This document shows positions 1-10,260 of a stretch of DNA of 64,000 nucleotides, piece by piece. The stretch's first letter is position 1. The number at the start of each line of letters is the position of its first letter. Source of the stretch: Strigamia acuminata (Eukaryota > Arthropoda > Chilopoda > Geophilomorpha > Linotaeniidae); NCBI GenBank assembly GCA_949358305.1, contig OX442322.1, forward strand, positions 7,442,001 through 7,506,000. The letters are read 5' to 3'. The notes beneath the pieces were generated by a model that had not been told where the DNA came from, searched no databases, and saw nothing but the letters and a program-made list of their open reading frames with translations. A program made the position numbers and the translations under genes.

Positions 1-2
1 TC

Positions 3-1415
3 CCGAGACCACCCAAGACCACAGTGTTGGGCTGTAAATGGATTTTTAAGTTAAAATCGGATGCGGCCGGCACCATAACTCGTTATCGCGCAAGACTCGT
101 GGCCCAGGGTTTTCGACAAACCCTGGGAGTGGACTACGATGAGGTCTTCAGTCCGGTCGTAAACTTTGTGCTCATCCGACTTTTCTTCTGTCTTCTGGTT
201 GTTTTGAAAGGGTGGAAAGATGCGCACCTCGACGTCAAGTGTGCATACCTGTACGGGGACCTGAAGCACAAGGTATACATGCGCATCCCGGCAGGCGCAA
301 CCTGTACGAATCCCGACAACGTATGGCTGCTTGTTAAATCCCTCTACGGACTTCACCAATCAGGGAGGCAGTGGTACGAAAAGTTGGACGAGTCACTTCG
401 AGCCCTCGGTTTTCGGAAAATGCCCGCCTGCAATTGCGTGTATATCTACGGCAATTGTGCAGTCATGCTGGTGTACGTCGATGACATTGTTCTGTTTTAC
501 GCTTCCGACACCGTGTTAAACCGAATTATCCAACTTATCACCTCGAAGTTCGATATCGTCAACCTCGGACCCATCACGAAACTATTAGGAGTCGAGTTCA
601 TCCGAGATATGGGGCGCACTTTTATTTCACAACGCGCCTATATCGTCAAACTGGTCAAGAAGTTTGAAGTATCGACGAATCGACTCGTGAAAGTCCCAGT
701 TACACCCGGGACGACACTCGTGAAGGGACCCACCGACAACTTGATTGACTTTCCATATCGATCGCTGATCGGATCGCTTCTGTTTCTGGCTTCGAGGACA
801 CGCCCCGACATCTTATTTTCCGTCATTTCGCTGAGTCAATTCAATACGTGCTACGACAAAACCCACATTCGTGCCCTTTTGCAAGTACTACAATACGTGG
901 CAAACACCATGGATTATTGCATCGAACTTTCAGGCTGCACGTCCAGTCAGCTCTGGGCATATACGGATGCGTCGTGGGCAAGCGACTTGGCTACGTCTTT
1001 AAGTTTCGGCGGTTTCATAACTTATATCGGAAATGTGCCTATTGGCTGGTCGTGCCGAAAACAATCAACGGTCGCATGTTCAACTATGGAAGCGGAATTT
1101 ATCGCCCTAGTTGAATGTGTGAAAGAAACCTACTGGCTCGATCACATTTTCACCGAATTTCCGATCCTCGACCGTATCTCGCGACCGATTATTTACTCCG
1201 ACGCCCTGGCCAGTATTCAATTTACATCGAATGACGTGGAGAACGCTAAAACAAAGCATATCCGCGTCAAATACCATTGGCTCAGGGAGTGGTTCACGGC
1301 AGGATGTTTCGATCTTCGTAAAGTGTCCGGTGAACGGAACGTCGCAGACATATTCACCAAATGGCTCAGCTCTGAACGTCTGCGATCACTAATTTCAAAC
1401 ATCTTCCGACTGTGA
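3..1415 (+). CDS. copia pol C-terminal part: reverse transcriptase and RNase H (partial)
   Basis: The frame is open from the first full codon at the window edge, so the N-terminus is missing and no start is assigned. It covers the copia-type RT_RVT2 domain: an RYRARLVAQGF motif near the start, the LDVKCAYLYGDL catalytic block, then YVDDIVLF with the two catalytic aspartates. After it comes the copia RNase H with YTDASWAS, the KQSTVACSTMEAEF block and a C-terminal NVADIFTKWL motif. The enzyme would copy genomic RNA into cDNA and remove the RNA strand in the particle. No stop or frameshift is visible in the 471 codons present, so this part looks intact. Confidence 0.92.
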   Translation, partial: PRPPKTTVLGCKWIFKLKSDAAGTITRYRARLVAQGFRQTLGVDYDEVFSPVVNFVLIRLFFCLLVVLKGWKDAHLDVKCAYLYGDLKHKVYMRIPAGATCTNPDNVWLLVKSLYGLHQSGRQWYEKLDESLRALGFRKMPACNCVYIYGNCAVMLVYVDDIVLFYASDTVLNRIIQLITSKFDIVNLGPITKLLGVEFIRDMGRTFISQRAYIVKLVKKFEVSTNRLVKVPVTPGTTLVKGPTDNLIDFPYRSLIGSLLFLASRTRPDILFSVISLSQFNTCYDKTHIRALLQVLQYVANTMDYCIELSGCTSSQLWAYTDASWASDLATSLSFGGFITYIGNVPIGWSCRKQSTVACSTMEAEFIALVECVKETYWLDHIFTEFPILDRISRPIIYSDALASIQFTSNDVENAKTKHIRVKYHWLREWFTAGCFDLRKVSGERNVADIFTKWLSSERLRSLISNIFRL

Positions 1416-1636
1416 ACTTTTACCGAGACATTATCGTGACATTCTTTATTTCTTATACCCGATTACGAGGATCATCGAGTTTCTGAGGGAATATTCGGGC
1501 TTACGTAGTGTTTTTCAATGATAGTACCCGACTCGATGATTCGACTTTATTATTTATCTTTTCTCGTAAAATTATACTGTAATTTCAGTCATTGTATATG
1601 TTTTCTCCTGACTCTATTTCCATCGATAGGGGGAAT
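1416..1636 (+). other. pol to LTR spacer with polypurine tract
   Basis: This non-coding stretch lies between the pol stop and the LTR. A purine tract (GATAGGGGGAA) ends just before TGTTGG, the same arrangement as the AAGGGGGA tract before TGTTAG in the intact copia at 27576. It is the likely plus-strand priming site. Confidence 0.55.
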
Positions 1637-2194
1637 TGTTGGTTTTAGACACCAAACTGAATATCGATGTGATATAGAATCACATTTTGTCTTGTATTTA
1701 TTACCTATTCGTATATCTATTTAGAATTCGATATGTTTTATTTATCTGTTATTTTATATAACAAGTTCAATGTTATTCGTATGCCAAATAGTTTATTCTA
1801 GATATTTATCTCATGTTTGTGCATGTAACACCATGCAGCATCTAGTTATCACGTTTAATTCCCATGTTTACATTTATATATTTCAACTTACCGACACAAG
1901 GTGTCACTATGTATGTTTTTCCACTCGTTCAACATGGCGCCCACCTCGAGAAAGAGCTGTCCCGCCATTTTTCACTACATTGGAATCCTTTGTTAAGTAT
2001 ATTATGATTAAATCTTCTTTTATGTTTTTAACAAGTGTTTAGCTTTGTTTATCTCGGCCTATGAGCGCATTCTGCGCGGCCATTTATTGTGTATCACGCC
2101 AAACGTCGTCGATACGTTCGCGCGTTTGGTGCAACGCCATTTTCGCTTCCACTATTCGGTTCACACCGAATTTGCGCCGCTCTCCTCTGCTACA
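1637..2194 (+). repeat. 3' LTR of the left copia element
   Basis: The sequence begins TGTTGG after a purine tract and ends TACA, giving the usual TG...CA ends at about 558 bp. The right end is well supported because homology to the peroxidase 3' flank at 17424 begins at the next base. The left end is inferred only from the purine tract and the TG. No partner LTR is in the window, so age cannot be judged. Confidence 0.65.
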
Positions 2195-2398
2195 AAAGAA
2201 GGGTAAAAATGAAAAAATATATTTTCAAGATTGTCATTACACAACAAAATTTGTATAACAACTTGAAATAATAAAATGAATTTAATCAAAGTTATTTTTT
2301 GTTGTTGCTGTAATAATTATTTCAATACCACAAATTATCATAAAAACAATCTTTTTTATTTTATTATTTTTTTTATCAATAAATGTGAATAAATAGCG
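2195..2398 (+). repeat. duplicated peroxidase-type 3' flank, copy 1
   Basis: This stretch matches 17424-17586, which starts 4 bp after the stop codon of the intact peroxidase gene and holds its AATAAA signal; here the matching AATAAA is at 2270-2275. The copy at 17424 lacks about 40 bp present here, with AAAAT at both sides of the gap. The simplest reading is that this is the 3' UTR and flank of a second peroxidase gene whose coding part lies left of the window beyond the copia insertion. Confidence 0.7.
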
Positions 2399-2399
2399 A

Positions 2400-3209
2400 G
2401 GGGGTGACATTTGACCGAATCTCTGACAATGGCTTCCGAATTCCGCCCGAATCTTTCCGAATTCCGCCCGAATCTTTCCGAATCCCACCGAATCTTCAAA
2501 TCTCGAATCTTTAAATTGTATTCAAATCGAGGAAAATAAAGACAAAATTTATGATTAAAAATGTATTAATATTTTTTACAAAAAACTGGAATAACTAAGG
2601 GAATAACTGACAACTGTAAATAAATGTTCCACATTGAAATTGTCCTTGAAATTGTCCGTAAAATCCGAAGTAAAATCATCGGAGGAAATTATACCTGCGC
2701 ACCTCGCTGCGCGGTATCTGCGCATGCGCATTTATGATTTAGCGCGAACTTCAAATTAATCCCGGAATTCATCATTGTTCGCAATTGTGATTGCGTTGGA
2801 TTGCGTGCTAAAACTAAAAAAATTGTTCATTTCATTTAATGTCTCAAATAAAATGAAAAAATATCTCCCATTTCACTAAAAGTCTCAAAAAACAAAAAAA
2901 AGGTTCACAAGTCAATAAAAGTTAAAATTAAAATAAAAAACATTCCCACTTCACTAAATTTATTTTTAAAAAAATCATGTGAATTTTTCTGAATCCCAGC
3001 GAATCCCATTCGAATCCCACCGAATCCTACCGCTCCGAATCCCCCCGAATCCCATCCGAGTCCCCCGAATCTATCCAAATCCCATCCGAATCTCCCGAAT
3101 CCGTCGAATCCCATCCGAATCTTTCGAATCCGTCGAATCCCAAACCGAATCCCAAAAAATTCCTGAAAGATTCGAATCTCTGACAAGCAGATTCTGATTG
3201 TCGCCCCCC
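2400..3209. mobile_element. GGGGG-ended non-autonomous element with GAATCCCA minisatellite, copy 1
   Basis: The ends read GGGGGTGACA and TGTCGCCCCC, a roughly 10-bp terminal inverted repeat. Just inside both ends GAATCTCTGACAA occurs in the same orientation. The interior has a degenerate 8-11 bp minisatellite with core CCGAATCCCA (2976-3180), a shorter run of the same kind near the left end (2415-2510), and a GC-rich segment with GCGCATGCGC. The copy at 18654-19481 is nearly identical. No coding capacity is seen; the open frames across the minisatellite are repeat artefacts. Confidence 0.6.
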
Positions 3210-3450
3210 TCGGTTTGTTTACATCAAACAGTTCTGTGATTGGCCGATATTATAAAAAAAATAAACTAAAGAAAATTTTATCCAACTTACAAAAAATACG
3301 AAATGTTTATTTTTGTTTATATTTGTTTTTTTTTAGTATAATGTGATTTTTTTCGCTTTGTTTAGTTTTTTTCCAGAATGTTAGCCAATCACAGAGCAGC
3401 ATTTTGTAAACAAATAGACGCCATTACTACTCTAGAATGTCTGCTGGACT
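3210..3450. repeat. duplicated flank shared with 19482-19715
   Basis: The stretch runs from CGGTTTGTTTACATC to AGAATGTCTGCTGGAC and recurs after the second GGGGG element with small indels. It therefore belongs to the duplicated host segment and not to the element. No gene is seen. Confidence 0.7.
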
Positions 3451-3875
3451 TGCAATACGCAATACAGTAGTGTCATCTTCTGTGTATATTTAGCACTATT
3501 CGTTTCCATGTGAAGAAAGAATATTGTGACAGGCCACTCGCGAGCTGGGAGATCGTGGTAATAAGAATAGGGGAATAAATGGAGTGTTTATTCATGTACG
3601 AGAATAATGCAACATCACGATTCATCACGATTCAAAAGCTACTTCAGTATCTGATTTAATCCATGCCATCGGTCGAGACGGTCTAAACGACTTATTTCTC
3701 GGCAATTATGATGCTAACGTGACGAAAAATCTGCTGGAAAGGCTAGAAAAGTTGAAAGCCGACAACGCTTTTATTTTCGGAATGGTGAGGCTGGACTATT
3801 GGGCGATTCAGTGTAATCTAATTAAATTCTATTGTGAGATATTTAATTAACTACACGCTCGATTTAAGACTTTAG
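3451..3875. other. unassigned sequence between duplicated parts
   Basis: Most of this segment (about 3450-3790) is absent from the corresponding place near 19715, where the two flanks are joined directly at GGACTATTGGGCGATTCAG. I see no convincing exon. The sequence from about 3790 rejoins the duplicated segment. Confidence 0.4.
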
Positions 3876-4123
3876 GTGTACCGTGTACAGAACGTTTACC
3901 ATAATTGGAGAATGTTGTATCGAGTTCGATAACGATTCAACATCGATGTCGATGGAGAATTCTTTCAAAGAATGTCATCCAGAGAACGACATGACGTCGA
4001 TGTTCCACGTTGCCAAAGCTTTAATGACGATGCAAAATTTGTACCACGTTGCCAAAGCTTTAATGACGATGCAAAATTTGTACGGCGTCATAATCTGTCT
4101 ATGAGAAAGGCAAATGTGCACAG
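3876..4123 (+). pseudogene. VPS33A: VPS33A-like exon, copy A (frameshifted)
   Basis: An AG acceptor precedes the exon and a GT donor (CAGGTAGAAC) follows it. The translation holds MENSFKEC and a short AKALMTMQNLYGVI stretch, which align with the Sec1/Munc18-type protein VPS33A, a subunit of the HOPS and CORVET tethering complexes on late endosomes. A 39-bp direct tandem duplication repeats HVAKALMTMQNLY in frame (about 4002-4079). After YGVI the frame shifts by one base, since the expected EKGKCAQ continues in another frame. Only this one exon of a roughly 600-residue protein is present, so this is a fragment from a genomic duplication. The same exon without the tandem repeat is at 20725-20933. 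Confidence 0.75.
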
Positions 4124-4189
4124 GTAGAACGATAATTGGAATATTGAATATTCTCAATTTGATAACTGAAAATAATATAATGTAATGAT

Positions 4190-5670
4190 TTGTGATTGAA
4201 TTAGTACATAACATAAGTATTTCCTGACAATGTGGTGATTTGTTTGCGTTGCAAACAGATTGTAATGAAGGTAATGATCGAATTATTAGTTATACTTTGT
4301 GTAAATAAAAAAAATTATTTTTTCAGGGTTAGGAATATTCAAATTGTGATGCCAAATTATACAATCGCTGTGCTTTGTTGTCGGTCCAAACATCGATGGC
4401 CCGGATCGTACTCTGTGTGCAAGGAAGTTGTTCAAGGCCCGCTTGATTCATCTCAGTTTGAACGGCCATTTCGGGGAAAATATTGCTGGGCTTTGATAAA
4501 TGTGGACACTTCGTGGATTCAAATGGTACTGGACGTTCTTTTTTTTAAATTTGTTGAATGTTTGATGAAATTTGTAAAAACACGTACTCCTATATATTTT
4601 TACAAAAATATTCTATGAAATGTTTATCAGTTTTAAGGACAATGGTCGGCTGTGTAAATATTCGGTGACGTGCTCAGCTCTAGAAGTTAATGAGTTTTTA
4701 ACTGCCATATTGGGTAATTTTATTTAATGTGTATTCAAAATTACATAATTTAATTTTTTTTTAATTTTACAGATTTTAAATTGATAAAAAAATTCGCAAA
4801 TGTATCGGATGTTATATGTTTACCAGAGCAATCCGACTTTTGGAAAGATATGAAATCTGTTCGGCATTGTAAACACGTTTTTAATCATTTTAATTATTTA
4901 GATATAGGATATATTTGATAATTACAGCGTTATTTGCCTCATACTTGGAGTTATTATTCTACTTGCCACCACTTACGATATTTGTTTGAAGTACCATAAA
5001 ATAATATACGCAAGACATGCATCAAACGCAAACTCTTGACAAGAAATAATAATTGCTACAAAGTAGAAAGATAACTCTAAAAATATTAAATAGTTGTGAT
5101 GAATTAATCGTTTATTTACTTTTAAAATGGACGTTTGGAGTATAACGACGACTCGAAGGAAATTCAAGAACAAGAAGACGGAGAAGTTATTTGGCAGAAA
5201 AATATTTTTACATTTTCATTATTCACTTACAATAAGCAGAAATCAAAGTTGCGCTGCTTGGATTGAACGATATTCTGGATTATTTTAACTCAATCATTTG
5301 TCTGTCTCCGGTGCATTACTTGCAGGTGTGAAACTAGTATTTCCCTATACCTCTGGTACGGTGATTGAACTGATGGATTTTATAGGAAAAAACATCGATT
5401 GCCCATTATATCATTATATATAGACCATCTAAATACATGGTAATGGATTTATTTTTTTAATTTTAGAATTATTGATGACAAATTTTTTAATTTAATTTTT
5501 CAGTGTTTACAACAAAGTTGGTATTTGGCTAACGATATGCAGTTTTATATTTTGAGTCCTGTGATCATGATTTTGATTTCACGGTATGTAATTGTCATAA
5601 TTGAGTGTGTATTGGATTTTAAATAAAATTTTCCATTTGGTTTAGCCGTCTCAGGAATATTTATTTTGAT
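4190..5670 (+). pseudogene. NRF-6-like acyltransferase fragment, copy A
   Basis: Several exon-sized pieces with intact-looking splice sites resemble the nose-resistant-to-fluoxetine family, membrane proteins with an N-terminal cysteine-rich NRF domain and an Acyltransferase_3 membrane domain. Recognisable parts are WPGSYSVCKEVVQG (degraded in this copy), RGKYCWALINVDTSW, CSALEVNEF, a VICLPEQS stretch, and at 5503-5583 the segment WYLANDMQFYILSP, a hallmark of the acyltransferase part. Stops and frame changes separate the pieces, and about 190 bp holding the GLCIPDM exon are deleted relative to copy B at 19807. The segment is nearly identical to 30443-31905. Confidence 0.75.
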
Positions 5671-6217
5671 ATCATTATTTGACGATTTTAAGTTTTGTTT
5701 GTTGTCTCCCTTATCAGCTCGATCCCCCTTCCACGCTCCCCAAAACGCGGCTCTCGCATCCGCGTGGTTCTTTTTGAATGCTCCCTGGTTTGCTCAGTGC
5801 CGAATTTGCGCGGTATTTAATTAATTAAAAAAATTAAATTGTTTAAAATAATGTTTAATGTAGTTTCTAATCCGGTGTGTTGAATTGTTGTTTTTATTGC
5901 ATCATTGTTAAAAGTTTAAAGTTAAGTATAGAGCCTAGTGGTTATTGTTTAGGAAGGATCACCTTATTGTTAAAGTTGAATGCATTCCCAATATTATTAT
6001 TTGTCAAATGTGAATGCATTTTCAAAATGTTTTCAAAATGTTTTCCGTATGGTCTTTGGAATGTTGTTATTATTATTATTTTTTCTCTCTCTTTTTTTTG
6101 CATCCATATTTTTGACATAAGAATTAAGTTTTTAGAAATTCGATGGGGGAAAATGTACTAGGTTTTTATTAAATTATTAATTGTAATTATTGGTAATATT
6201 TTGCATGTGTTTTATAG
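5671..6217. other. no gene seen
   Basis: This is AT-rich sequence with a small GC-richer patch at 5711-5815. The open frame at 5877-6161 is hydrophobic, poor in charged residues and lacks coding character. The pyrimidine tract and AG at 6216-6217 form the acceptor of the next feature. Confidence 0.4.
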
Positions 6218-6983
6218 GTTACCTGAAGTGTGCATTAGTTTTAACGGCGGGAAAGACTGCACCGTTCTCTTGCACCTGGTTTATGTGGTAGCTCAGCGAA
6301 ATCGCTTGTTGCAAGATCGGAAGCTGAGGATCCTTTACATTCGCGATAAATTGCCGTTTCCACAAGTCGAGCAATTCGTCCAACAGTCAACTATGTGTTA
6401 CGACTTCGATCTGACGATTCTGACTGGATTGGTTAAAGATGCGTTGAAACAGATGAAAACGTGTCATTCTGACACCACTGTAGGGAACCGCATTCTGGTT
6501 AATTAGATTATATTTATAATTTTATTCTCAGATGTTAATATTGTTAAACATGATTTTTATTCTTGCATCTAATACATTGCCGTTCCAAGACACTGATTCT
6601 AATTGGCCTAAATTTGTTCGTGTGTCACCTATATTAAATTGGCAGTACGATGACGTGGTTATTCGGATACTGTACTCACCATACTGTGAATTATATGATA
6701 AAGGGCAAAATGAAAATGATATTTTTTTTTAACTTCAAAAATACTATTTTTTTCCTCTTAAAATACAATTTCCGCTTTTAAAAATCAATTTCTGCTTTTA
6801 AAAATCAACTTTTGCTTTTAAAAAATCAATTTTTGCTTTTAAAAAATCAATTTCTGCTGTTAAAAATCAATTTGTACTTACAAATATTTTTTTTTTACTC
6901 TTAGTTACACATCAATTGGGCATATGGATGATACTGTACATAATCCGAGGTTACAATACCAACCAGCCTACGAGTTACTGTAA
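6218..6983 (+). pseudogene. FAD synthase (FMN adenylyltransferase) remnant
   Basis: Three exon-like pieces match the PAPS-reductase-type domain of eukaryotic FAD synthase, which joins FMN and ATP into FAD. The first (6218-about 6496) has the P-loop-like ISFNGGKDCTVLLHL and YIRDKLPFPQVEQF. The second (about 6570-6710) has [26 protein letters not shown] and [10 protein letters not shown]. The third (6905-6983, after a good AG acceptor) has YTSIGHMDDTVHNP, QPAYELL and a stop. The GTRRTDP signature expected between pieces one and two is not intact: VGNRIL stands there, followed by a stop or a non-matching stretch. The 5' exons are missing. I infer a decayed partial copy, although a strongly diverged gene is not excluded. 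Confidence 0.7.
6750..6885. repeat. about 21-bp tandem repeat
   Basis: About six imperfect copies of CAATTTCTGCTTTTAAAAAT occur in the intron of the FAD synthase remnant. Confidence 0.8.
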
Positions 6984-9027
6984 GTAGCTGAAGAACGGCG
7001 AGATGGATTATCTTGATAAAAACATTTCTAGGTGATGAATTTGTCTTTTAAAAAAATGTAATAAATTATATAGAAATAAATGAACTTAATTTGATCCAAA
7101 AACGAGTTATTTTAATCAAATTAAACAAAAACAAACTATTTTAAATGTTGTTTAAACAATTTAAAAGAAATGTACATTAAAAGGTTGAAATATGTCTCGA
7201 GCACTTGTTGCCACCCCTTGATGATCGTGGCAGAACGAACAATCGCAAACGTTCTTGAACGATTCGTATCGATCGGTTCGTTCCATCGGACCCTTTATTT
7301 GGCAGCGGACGAGGAGTTTCTTAAAAACAAGTTTCGAAAAATTCAATTATTTATTTTTTTTATTAATGAAATCAATTATATTTTAATTCATTCATTTTGT
7401 AGATCTGGCATTTGGACAATAAATCACGAATTTTGGTATGTGCGCCGTCAAATAGCGCTTGCGATACGGTAACTGAACGAATTGGTATTTTTATTTATTT
7501 ATTTATTTATTTATTTTCATAAATTCATCTAAACCTAAAAAAAATCAATCCGTTTACTTAAGAAAGCCACCACCACCAGAGCGCGCGCTCGATCTTTTTC
7601 CCATCCCAACACGGACAAGCAGTTAGTTGCCTTATGAGTTGCCGTGCGTATCCATTTGTTATGCATCTCCGTTGGTTTATTTCAGATCTTTCCATCCAAA
7701 ATGCACGAAACTTCGCAGCGAGCGCGAATTTGGACAAAGACAAAGACGGGCAATCGCGGATCTCAACAGCCGTCGTTCGAGATCAAAGCGCACACGGCGA
7801 AAATTCCGTAGATTTAGATTCGCAACACATCACGTAAGTACCCAGAACAAAAATCCCCGCAAAAAACGTGTCCAAAAACGAGCGAAATTGAGCGAAAAAT
7901 CGGCAAATTCCTTGATTTTTGTTCTGCTTCAAAAATGGCGGATTGTGCGCTGTTCTTTAACGCTTCTTCTCCATCCTAATTTGCCCAAATTTTGATCTAA
8001 CGACCACCCAACGGTCTAAAAACATCGCCAAAACGTGTAAGAGGGTCTTAGGTAAGCATTGGGTAGGAATTGGATGACGGGGGCGCGTTTAATTGGAAAA
8101 AAATTAGCTTTTTCGGGTTTAGGCAGTTAGGGTTAGGGTTTTCTGGTCGATGTACATGTGGCAGCTCTTGTTGTTTCTGACGCCATAACTGTTGTTGTCG
8201 GTAAGTTGGAAATTGCGAGCGAAGTTTATCTTCACTTAGTACTGGGTTTTGTTTGCTCTATGTTTGCTTTATTATTTTTTGCGAACAATCGACGTGTTTT
8301 TAATAGGTAGTTTTGATTTTTTTCTAGGCCGGATTAAACTACGACACAGTTGTGAAATGTGACAAGTTATTCCTGCGATGAAACGATTCGACTACAGAAA
8401 GTAGAAGTATTCAAGAACACGAGGAAAGGCAGCAACATCGCCGCACAGGCCACAGGAATCACCATATGCAAAGTGAGTCGCCCATTTTGGTTTGCTATTT
8501 AATTTGATTTAATGGTGATTTAATGGTGGCCATTTTGGTAATTATTGTACCAACAGTTTTGATGCTTTGTTCTATAGTTGAATTATAAGCCACTTTTTTG
8601 AGTAAGAAATAAGAATTGAACACAATCTACATTTATTTTGAAATTTATCACAATTTTGTTGATGCGTTATGGAAATTCACTTAAAAATCGACGCCACAAT
8701 ATCCTAGCTCACAGATCTGTGTCCTAGCTGCACGGTGTAAGAGAACAGGTGTTGAAGCGCCAATACAAAATAGCCTTGAACCTTGGGAAGATGAATATTG
8801 TAGTTCTGTCGTTTGCCACCACGCGGTGCAGGGATCTACTGGTCATTGTAATCAATGGCGTGTAGTAGTAGTAGTAGTAGACTATGTGGTAAATATTATA
8901 TTTGTTATTATTATTACTCATGTCATTTTCAATTTTTTTTTCATTTGTGTACTCTGGGTGCTCCTTGTTGTAAGAAATGTGGATTGTTTTATAATTAAAT
9001 TTTATTTTATTTTTGTTTTATTTCTTA
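6984..9027. other. mostly non-coding; possible isolated exon at about 8329-8471
   Basis: No recognisable gene. The open frames at 7170-7472 and 7627-7995 have no family resemblance I can name. An exon-like piece follows TTTTTCTAG at 8328 and ends at AAAG before GTGAGTCG near 8472; in one frame it reads VEVFKNTRKGSNIAAQATG, but another part of the piece has a stop. Short ATTT (7490-7515) and GTA (8869-8880) microsatellites are present. Confidence 0.3.
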
Positions 9028-9269
9028 GTCGCATTTGGATCATTGCTAACACGAACACGATCACTTCAATGCGGAAATTGTGACTAAAACCATCGAAAAC
9101 AAGAAGGATGCCGTGGATTATTTGACCTGGACGTTTTTATATCGACGGATGACACAAAATCTAAACTACTACAATTTACAAGGAGTTACTCATCGACATC
9201 TTTCTGATCATTTATCTAAACTGGTGGAAAATACACTGAGCGACCTGCAACAATTTAAAGTACGGTAAG
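9028..9269 (+). pseudogene. SNRNP200: SNRNP200 (Brr2) exon fragment, left copy
   Basis: The exon follows a TTTCTTAG acceptor and ends at a CGGTAAGT donor. It reads SHLDHC, then a TAA stop, then [39 protein letters not shown] and VENTLSD. These match the start of the C-terminal Sec63 domain of the spliceosomal U5 helicase SNRNP200 (Brr2). The protein is normally over 2,000 residues, so this is one exon of many, and the in-frame stop near 9049 marks it as non-functional. The next SNRNP200 exons are absent and IPO11-like sequence follows. A second copy in opposite orientation ends at 39186. Confidence 0.85.
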
Positions 9270-9454
9270 TTTCAAATTAAATTAAATTTTTTCGTCACGT
9301 TCATAATAAATAAATGAATAAATAAATGAAACATCGTATGGGTTGGGTTTTTATTACTGTAAATATGATCGATTAATAAATTGCGTTCTGTTTTGATTAT
9401 ATTTGATTTTTGTTGTGTTTTGTTGTGTTTATTCATAATTTCCACATACCGGCA

Positions 9455-10260
9455 TGGCATTTAACAGCGCGATATCGGAAGAAGGGAAAATGAATTTGAT
9501 GAAGCTTCACTTGCAAAAGTTTAACGAACCAGTCAGCCAAATCGCCACGCAGCTTGCCGTTTTGATCTCTAAACTCGCGAGATTCGATTGCCCAAACGAC
9601 TCGCAGGAGATCGGCGCATTTTTCAAGAATTTACAGGAAGTATTTTAAATTTTATATTAAATCTTTATAACACGTACACAGAGAATTTCCTCGGCGCCGC
9701 CGATTCGATCGCAAGTTTGGAAAAGGAATTTCTCGCTTTGAAAATCGCCTGTAAATTGGTTGTTCACGGCTAGCCGCACAAGGTTGAGGAAGCTGTGGCT
9801 TTTATTAATTCCGTTTTTGTTCGGGTTAAAAACTATTCTCAATTGCCGTAAGTTCGTTATTAATCGCCTTTTTTTCGTGGGTTTTATAATTTTATTCACT
9901 TTTAGATTTGTTATTCAAGGCAAACGATTTACTCAGGGAACGATGTGAAAAATATATAATTTTTTTAACCAGTGGTAAATTTCGCCTTGTTTTGAACTTT
10001 TTTCGTGTTGAATTAATAATTCATCGGATAATATAGCTGATGGACGTATTGGAGAACCATCCATTTTCATACGTGCCATTCATTAAGTCGTCGCTGGAGT
10101 TGTGTGTCAATTGTCTCTTCACCAACGAAGGCAAAGTTAAACAGTTTGAGCGATTTACGATTCATTGCTTGAATTTAATCAATGGCATTGTGTTTGTTTG
10201 CAGAAACTAAAGAGAAACGATCCGGAAGGTCATGTTCTGCATTCAGGGAATTTCTGAGAG
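9455..10260 (+). pseudogene. IPO11: importin-11 (IPO11) fragment, left copy
   Basis: Pieces in order match importin-11, a HEAT-repeat nuclear import receptor: FNEPVSQIATQLAVLISKLA and RFDCPND (9515-9600), SLEKEFLALKIACKLVVHG followed by a stop and then PHKVEEAVAFINSVF (9715-9850), then VLENHPFSYVPFIKSSLE and GKVKQFERFTIHCLNLI (10044-10190), then NDPEGHVLHSG (about 10215-10247). Stops and frameshifts interrupt the frame. About 110 bp present in the right copy (just before the DPEG-type block) are deleted here. Reading frames and introns resemble a genomic copy, not a processed one. Confidence 0.8.

Larger units (their letters stand above)
1..2194 (+). mobile_element. Ty1/copia LTR retrotransposon, 3' part (left end outside window)
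   Basis: The element enters from the left edge as an open pol frame (3-1415), followed by about 220 bp of non-coding sequence, a purine-rich tract ending at about 1635 and a candidate 3' LTR. The right boundary is set by homology: sequence from 2195 onward matches sequence from 17424 onward, and the match stops exactly at the CA of the LTR. The family is related to the intact copia at 21084-28040 (similar RT and RNase H motifs) but differs in LTR length and sequence. The 5' LTR, gag, protease and integrase lie outside the window. Confidence 0.85.

Noticed and set aside
24-1415. Start codon at 24 for the left copia pol
   Set aside because: It is a TTG inside an open frame that continues to the window edge; the true start lies outside.
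2905-3197. Gly/Phe/Arg- and Ser/Pro-rich frames on both strands over the GAATCCCA repeats (also at 19240-19437)
   Set aside because: They are translations of a minisatellite, open in several frames at once.
8125-8145. TTAGGGTTAGGG-like telomeric words
   Set aside because: Only two to three units occur inside ordinary sequence; too short to claim an interstitial telomere.
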